A DNA stretch of 64,000 bases, from assembly GCF_044068625.1 (NCBI RefSeq), contig NZ_JBIPKH010000012.1, positions 29,907 through 93,906 on the forward strand. Direction: 5' to 3'. This document shows, one piece after another, positions 59,849 to 64,000 of the stretch. This DNA is from Desulfurivibrio sp044068625. Lineage in GTDB: Bacteria > Desulfobacterota > Desulfobulbia > Desulfobulbales > Desulfurivibrionaceae. How positions within the stretch are numbered: the first letter of the stretch is position 1; each line of letters begins with the position of its first letter. Both the position numbers and the translations under genes were made by a program. A model generated the notes under the pieces. It was given only the letters and a program-made list of their open reading frames with translations, had not been told where the DNA came from and made no database searches.

Positions 59849-62284
59849 ATGACCGATACCGTTACCGGCCACAAGACCTATCCCCTGATGCCCCTGCGGG
59901 ATATCGTGCTGTTTCCCCACATGGTGGCCCCCCTGGTGGTGGGGCGGGAGCGCTCGATCAGGGCGTTGGAGGAGGCGATGGCCTCCGGGACCGAGATCTT
60001 CCTGGCCACCCAGCAGGACTCCTCCGAGGAGGAACCCAGCGAAGAGGGGGTACATGGGGTGGGCACGGTGGCCGTGGTGATGCAGTTGCTGCGGCTGCCC
60101 GACGGCACCATTAAGGCCCTGGTTGAGGGTAAGCGGCGGGCCCGGGTGGTCCGTTATCTGCCCCATGCCGAAATCTTCATGGTGGCGGTGGAGGAGCTGC
60201 CGGAGCTGCCCGACTCACCGCCGGTGGCCATCGCCTTCCTCCGCGAACTGCGCGAGACCTTTCAGGAGTACATCCAGCACTACAAGAAGGTGCCCGGGGA
60301 GGTGAGCAAGTCCCTGGGCCGGATCGAATCACCGGCCAGGTTTGTCGATGTCCTGGTGGCCCACCTGCCGATCAGCATCGAGGAGAAGCAGCAGGTTTTG
60401 GCCACCAGCGATCCGGTGGAGCGTTTTGAGCTGGTGCTCAACCTGCTCCATAAGGAGATTCAGGTTGCCCAGCTGGAGGTCAGTATCCGGGGCCGGGTCA
60501 AGAAGAAGATGGATAAGACCCAGAAGGATTACTATCTGGCCGAGCAGATGCGGGTAATCCAGAAGGAGATGGGGGTCAAGGACGAGGCCGCCTCCGACCT
60601 GGTGGAGCTGGAGAAGCGGATCAAGGCCAAAAAACTGCCCCAGGTCGCCCTGGAAAAGGTGGAGCATGAGTTCAAGAAACTCAAGTTAATGCCGGGGATG
60701 TCGGCCGAGGCCACCGTGGTCCGCAACTATATCGACTGCATCCTCAGCCTGCCCTGGCAGGAGCGCAGCGACAGCAGCCTGGATATCGCGGCGGCGGAGC
60801 GGATCTTGAACGAAGACCACTATGGTCTGGATAAACCCAAGGAGCGGATCCTGGAATACCTGGCGGTCAAGTCCCAGGTGGCCAAACTGAAGGGCCCCAT
60901 CCTCTGTCTGGTGGGGCCGCCGGGGGTGGGCAAGACCTCGATCTGTAAGTCGGTGGCCCGGGCCATGGGTCGCGACTTTGTCCGGCTCTCCTTGGGGGGA
61001 GTGCGAGATGAGGCGGAGATTCGAGGTCATCGCCGCACCTATATCGGGGCGATGCCCGGCAAGATTTTGCGTTCCATGCAGCGGGCCAAGGTGGTCAATC
61101 CGGTTCTCTGCCTGGATGAAGTGGATAAGATGAGCACCGATTTCCGGGGTGATCCCGCCGCTGCCCTGTTGGAGGTGCTGGACCCGGAGCAGAACCACAG
61201 CTTCAGCGATCACTATCTGGATCTGGAGTACGACCTCTCCGACGTTTTTTTTATCACCACCGCCAACACCCTGGCCGGCATCCCCGCGCCGCTGCAGGAT
61301 CGGATGGAGATTATCCGGCTCAGCGGCTATACCGAAGAGGACAAGGTCAATATCGCCAGTGGCTTCCTGGTTCCCCGCCAACTGGAGGCCAATGGCTTCG
61401 CCCCCGATGATATCCGGTTCTCCGATCAGGCCTTGCGGGAGATTATCCGTCATTATACCCGGGAGGCCGGGGTCCGCAATCTGGAGCGGGCCATTGCCGC
61501 CATCTGCCGCAAGGTGGCCCGCGATCGGCTGCGGCAGAAAAAGGGCGCCAAGAAATACCGCCTGACCCCGGCGGCGGTGGCCGCCCACCTGGGGGTGGCC
61601 AAGTATCGCTACGGTTTGGCCGAAGAACAGGATCGGGTGGGACTGGCCACCGGTCTGGCCTGGACCGAGGTGGGGGGCGAGTTGCTGCAGATCGAGACCG
61701 CCCTGATGCCCGGCCAGGGCAAACTCACGGTCACCGGCAAACTGGGTGAGGTGATGCAGGAGTCGGCCCAGGCGGCCTTGAGCTACGTCCGTTCCCGGGC
61801 CGAACGTTTGGGGTTGGCCCCCGACTTCTATCAGAAAATCGATATCCACGTTCATGTGCCCGAGGGGGCGATTCCCAAGGATGGGCCATCGGCGGGGATC
61901 ACCATGGCCACCTCCATGGTTTCGGCTCTGACCAAAATGCCGGTGCGCCGGGAGCTGGCGATGACCGGGGAGATCACCCTGCGGGGGCGGGTGCTGCCCA
62001 TCGGCGGGCTGGCGGAAAAACTGCTGGCCGCCAAACGGGGCAACATCCGCCGGGTTTTGATCCCCAGTGAGAACGAGCGTAATCTGGAGGAGATCCCGGC
62101 CAAAATCCTCAAGGATCTCCAGATTGAGCCGGTGGAGAATGTTGACCAGGTGCTGGAATGCGCCCTGATCTACCCCGCCGACCGCCCGCTTTTCCGCGAT
62201 CTTCCCGATCCCAACGGGGGAGGGGAGTCCCGGCCGGTGCCCCCGCCGTGTCTGCCGCCCCTGGAGTACCACCCGCCCCAGTAA
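59849..62284 (+). CDS. lon: ATP-dependent protease Lon
   Basis: Lon degrades misfolded and regulatory proteins. The protein is 811 residues from ATG 59849, or 819 from ATG 59825 inside clpX; the downstream start is preferred because the extra residues (MKKRKRPD) lie before the conserved N-domain start. Order: substrate-binding N domain (YPLMPLRDIVLFPHMV), coiled coil, AAA+ with Walker A GPPGVGKT and sensor regions, and the C-terminal serine protease with Ser681 in PKDGPSAG and a Lys further on. It ends with a Pro-rich tail and a hairpin terminator. Confidence 0.97.
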   Translation: MTDTVTGHKTYPLMPLRDIVLFPHMVAPLVVGRERSIRALEEAMASGTEIFLATQQDSSEEEPSEEGVHGVGTVAVVMQLLRLPDGTIKALVEGKRRARVVRYLPHAEIFMVAVEELPELPDSPPVAIAFLRELRETFQEYIQHYKKVPGEVSKSLGRIESPARFVDVLVAHLPISIEEKQQVLATSDPVERFELVLNLLHKEIQVAQLEVSIRGRVKKKMDKTQKDYYLAEQMRVIQKEMGVKDEAASDLVELEKRIKAKKLPQVALEKVEHEFKKLKLMPGMSAEATVVRNYIDCILSLPWQERSDSSLDIAAAERILNEDHYGLDKPKERILEYLAVKSQVAKLKGPILCLVGPPGVGKTSICKSVARAMGRDFVRLSLGGVRDEAEIRGHRRTYIGAMPGKILRSMQRAKVVNPVLCLDEVDKMSTDFRGDPAAALLEVLDPEQNHSFSDHYLDLEYDLSDVFFITTANTLAGIPAPLQDRMEIIRLSGYTEEDKVNIASGFLVPRQLEANGFAPDDIRFSDQALREIIRHYTREAGVRNLERAIAAICRKVARDRLRQKKGAKKYRLTPAAVAAHLGVAKYRYGLAEEQDRVGLATGLAWTEVGGELLQIETALMPGQGKLTVTGKLGEVMQESAQAALSYVRSRAERLGLAPDFYQKIDIHVHVPEGAIPKDGPSAGITMATSMVSALTKMPVRRELAMTGEITLRGRVLPIGGLAEKLLAAKRGNIRRVLIPSENERNLEEIPAKILKDLQIEPVENVDQVLECALIYPADRPLFRDLPDPNGGGESRPVPPPCLPPLEYHPPQ

Positions 62285-62292
62285 TTTTCTTT

Positions 62293-62325
62293 GGCCCCTG
62301 CCGGGGGCCGGCGGTTATTTTTGCT
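62293..62325 (+). terminator. Terminator of the clpX-lon operon
   Basis: GGCCCC (62293-62298) pairs with GGGGCC (62304-62309), followed by a TTATTTTT stretch. The hairpin sits 9 bases after the lon stop. Confidence 0.6.
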
Positions 62326-62353
62326 TGACGAATTGCAGCCCCTGTGGTTAATA
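62325..62353 (+). promoter_or_regulatory. Promoter of tRNA-Val/tRNA-Asp
   Basis: TTGACG (62325-62330) and TTAATA (62348-62353) with 17-bp spacing lie just ahead of tRNA-Val. The -35 is identical to that of the tRNA-Leu gene in this window. Confidence 0.55.
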
Positions 62354-62370
62354 GGGGGCCTCATCGGGAT

Positions 62371-62446
62371 GGGCGAATAGCTCAGCTGGGAGAGCATCGG
62401 CCTTACAAGCCGAGGGTCACAGGTTCGATCCCTGTTTCGCCCACCA
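62371..62446 (+). tRNA. tRNA-Val (anticodon TAC)
   Basis: A 76-base cloverleaf with acceptor GGGCGAA pairing TTCGCCC, anticodon loop CTTACAA, T-arm CAGG-TTCGATC-CCTG region and encoded CCA. The first of two tandem tRNA genes. Confidence 0.97.
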
Positions 62447-62458
62447 TTCCGATATCCA

Positions 62459-62535
62459 GGGGTTGTAGCTCAGCTGGTTAGAGTGCTGGCCTGTCACGCC
62501 AGAGGTCGCGGGTTCGAGCCCCGTCAACCCCGCCA
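62459..62535 (+). tRNA. tRNA-Asp (anticodon GTC)
   Basis: A 77-base cloverleaf with acceptor GGGGTTG pairing CAACCCC, anticodon loop CTGTCAC, and encoded CCA. It follows tRNA-Val by 12 bases and is probably co-transcribed. Its 3' end marks the boundary to different-looking DNA and is a typical integration site. Confidence 0.97.
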
Positions 62536-62543
62536 GAAAAAAC

Positions 62544-62590
62544 AAAGGGAAATCAAGCATCTAGGCTTGGTTTCCCTTTTTGTTTTTTGC
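62544..62590 (+). terminator. Rho-independent terminator after the tRNA pair
   Basis: AAAGGGAAATCAAGC (62544-62558) pairs over 15 positions with GCTTGGTTTCCCTTT (62565-62579), with one wobble pair, and is followed by TTGTTTTTT. With A-rich bases on the 5' side it could work in both directions. Confidence 0.85.
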
Positions 62591-62598
62591 CAGTCAGT

Positions 62599-62713
62599 TG
62601 GTCCAAAAACCGGTCGTTTTTATTTTTTGTGGTCCATAATTGGTCCAAATGGTCCCGATTTTTCCCAATGATCCCCGTTGCGATTATTTACCTGTTGGTC
62701 CAAGAGTGGTCCA
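62599..62713. repeat. Cluster of TGGTCCA direct repeats
   Basis: Five exact TGGTCCA copies begin at 62599, 62630, 62641, 62696 and 62707, plus one TGGTCCC at 62650. All are in the same orientation and two pairs are spaced by 11 bp, one helical turn. The surrounding DNA is AT-rich compared with the chromosome. Such clusters beside a tRNA end resemble arm or accessory-protein binding sites of integrases, or iterons; which one is not decided here. The 284-bp stretch from the tRNA end to the next gene holds only this and the terminator. Confidence 0.75.
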
Positions 62714-62819
62714 CGATTGATCTGGGTGAGTTTTTTTGTCATTGTCGGCATGGCAAGCATCGGATAAGCTCCCAATGCTGATTTGAATTTCTTCGCAGAC
62801 CGTAGCCAGGAGGGGGGCG

Positions 62820-63212
62820 ATGTCCGAAGATTCGCCTGTCTATAGGGTGCGAGCCAGGCCCGATAAAAAAAATCCAGCCGGACACTCTGAAGGCCCCGCT
62901 GTCAATCAGGTTGCCGTTCTCCCATCGCGTATTTTCTTCGACCCCAGGATTGGGCCGGCACCACTCCGCGTTTTCGGTTTACTGGCCTCTGTGGCTGACC
63001 ACGACGGCTACCGCTACGTCCATGTCAGGTGGCTGGCCGAGTGTCTTGGGCTTTCATTGAGGTCCATTCAGCGCCACCTGAGCCTTCTGCGGGCAACAGG
63101 GTACATTGTCACCGATCCCACCTTCGAAGAAGGGACCAACCGGCAAGGAGTCAACCGTTACCGGATTGTCCTTGATGGCGTTATCCCGGAGGAGGGTAGG
63201 CAGGATGCGTGA
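62820..63212 (+). CDS. Small winged-helix (HTH_36-like) protein
   Basis: A 130-residue protein with a disordered, charged N terminus (about 1-35), then a winged-helix domain (about 40-120) with SRIFFDPRIGPAPLRVFGLLA, then the turn and recognition helix around LAECLGLSLRSIQRHLSLL. This style is common in replication-initiation or regulatory proteins of plasmids, phages and integrative elements. The ribosome site AGGAGGGG is strong. It overlaps the next gene by eight bases. Function unknown; regulator or replication-associated factor are the options. Confidence 0.7.
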   Translation: MSEDSPVYRVRARPDKKNPAGHSEGPAVNQVAVLPSRIFFDPRIGPAPLRVFGLLASVADHDGYRYVHVRWLAECLGLSLRSIQRHLSLLRATGYIVTDPTFEEGTNRQGVNRYRIVLDGVIPEEGRQDA

Positions 63213-63984
63213 ATTTTTCTGCCTGCTGGCTCTTGGCTTTTCTTTCGCCCTTGTTTTTCCTTCGCTTGCCCCCGCTGGTAGTGTTTCGACGCAGACCCTT
63301 CATGGGTTGATTGACAATATCCAGGGCCATGAGGTCACCGTGCTTGGTGAACATCACGGACGCCCGGAGTCTCCCAGGCTTCTTGTCGAGCTGGCCGAGG
63401 CCATGACCAGGGGTGGTGAATGCCTCGGTGTCGGCCTGGAGATCTACTCAGATCAGAATGAGTCGCTGGCCGGATTTATGGCCGGCGATGGGCCGGTCGG
63501 TGCCATTGCTGTCTCGTCGGTGATCGACCATGCCGGGTTCCGGGAGATGCTGGTCGAACTTCGACGGCTTGTCCGGGATGATCGCTGCCTGGAGATCCGG
63601 GCGGTGGATTTGCCCAGGCGCTTATGGGGCGGAGAGATGACCCGGGATGAGTGGATGGCTGATCAACTGGCCGCCATGGTGGGCAATGGTCCGGTGGTGG
63701 CGTTACTGGGCAACGCCCATGCCATCAAGAGTGTCCGCTGGGAGGACGGGGTTGACCGGCCTTATGTTGCCGAGCTACTTGGTCGGCAGGCTGTGGAGGT
63801 TTTTTCGGTCATGCAGTATTGGCCGGCCGGGGTGGAGTGTGAGGGCCGGTTTGGGCGTTGGTATGATCGTTGCCATGGATGGGCTCAGGCGGCGTTTGAG
63901 AGTGTTTTGAGGGTGCGGTCTGTGGTTGAGCAGGATGATGTTTCTGGGATTGGTGACGGGGTGGTTGTTTGGGAATGTGGGTGA
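63205..63984 (+). CDS. Secreted ChaN/TIKI-superfamily-like protein
   Basis: A 259-residue protein with a signal peptide (about 1-25) and the GEHHG motif (Glu49, His50, His51) plus the second motif GNAHAIK (His172), as in the ChaN and EreA/TIKI superfamily. Relatives include haem-binding ChaN and metal-dependent peptidases or esterases. Here it is probably exported, since no lipobox is present. It is coupled to the winged-helix gene. An upstream ATG at 63106 in the same frame overlaps that gene and lacks a signal peptide, so ATG 63205 with GGAGG about 13 bases upstream is preferred. The C-terminal 20 residues have codon use unlike the core genome. Confidence 0.65.
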   Translation: MREFFCLLALGFSFALVFPSLAPAGSVSTQTLHGLIDNIQGHEVTVLGEHHGRPESPRLLVELAEAMTRGGECLGVGLEIYSDQNESLAGFMAGDGPVGAIAVSSVIDHAGFREMLVELRRLVRDDRCLEIRAVDLPRRLWGGEMTRDEWMADQLAAMVGNGPVVALLGNAHAIKSVRWEDGVDRPYVAELLGRQAVEVFSVMQYWPAGVECEGRFGRWYDRCHGWAQAAFESVLRVRSVVEQDDVSGIGDGVVVWECG

Positions 63985-64000
63985 TCAATCTCGTTATGCC

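Noticed and set aside
60686..62272. 528-codon minus-strand frame opposite lon
   Set aside because: Antisense shadow; no ribosome site and no recognisable domain.
62483..62671. Short open frame running through tRNA-Asp and the terminator
   Set aside because: It covers a tRNA and a clear terminator and has no ribosome site.
62599..62713. TGGTCCA repeats as a CRISPR array
   Set aside because: Units are only seven bases, spacers are irregular (2 to 39 bases) and no cas gene is near.

Overview
This window looks like chromosomal DNA of a GC-rich, Gram-negative member of the Desulfobacterota, most likely Desulfobulbales (Desulfurivibrio-like). The placement is inferred from gene content and protein style, not from a marker search. 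It rests on a full envelope biogenesis set (kdsA, kdsC, lptC, bamA, lolCD, surA, rodZ), an orphan hydrogenase-maturation protease, cytochrome bd genes, a haem-c sensor kinase, a hemerythrin, and a sucrose synthase plus sucrose-phosphate synthase cluster.

Layout, left to right. 1-1747: 3' part of mutL. 1805-7318: tightly packed sucrose operon (sucrose-phosphate synthase with HAD domain, sucrose synthase, PfkB fructokinase). 7404-8829: purC and a hydrogenase maturation protease. 8853-15124: signalling operon (hybrid kinase with three receivers, CheR, CheB without receiver, REC-GGDEF protein) with no chemoreceptor in it. 15138-17023, minus strand: DnaJ-like chaperone and RlpA. 17262-22113: pyrG, kdsA, kdsC, lptC and a divergent MreB-like actin. 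22143-28372, minus strand: a SNF2 helicase, a haem-c histidine kinase and its OmpR-type regulator. 28656-31751: bacteriohemerythrin, two unrecognised genes and folE2. 31767-36513: CCA-adding enzyme, glycogen phosphorylase and a flavodoxin-fold protein.

36505-56317 is almost entirely minus strand: cydA-cydB-cydD-cydC, and upstream of it a long run lysS-lolC-lolD-bamA-mfd-surA-rodZ-recO, preceded by a short folate-independent-type methionine synthase. 56510-62284 returns to the plus strand with tRNA-Leu, tig, clpP, clpX and lon, a protein folding and degradation cluster. It is followed by tRNA-Val and tRNA-Asp.

Downstream of the tRNA-Asp gene and its terminator (after about 62590) the character changes. 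There is a 120-bp patch of TGGTCCA repeats, then a small winged-helix protein of the kind found on mobile elements and a secreted ChaN/TIKI-like protein. This is most simply read as the edge of an integrated element using the tRNA-Asp 3' end as attachment site; the rest lies outside the window.

How the genes work together: the sucrose operon contains enzymes for making and cleaving sucrose, and the separate glycogen phosphorylase links to the same hexose-phosphate pool. The cyd genes, hemerythrin and haem-c kinase suggest an organism that meets oxygen. No CRISPR array, rRNA or complete transposon was seen. The most unusual items are the receptor-free CheR/CheB signalling operon, the actin homologue with a changed phosphate loop, the BamA with an extra periplasmic domain, and the tRNA-Asp element edge.
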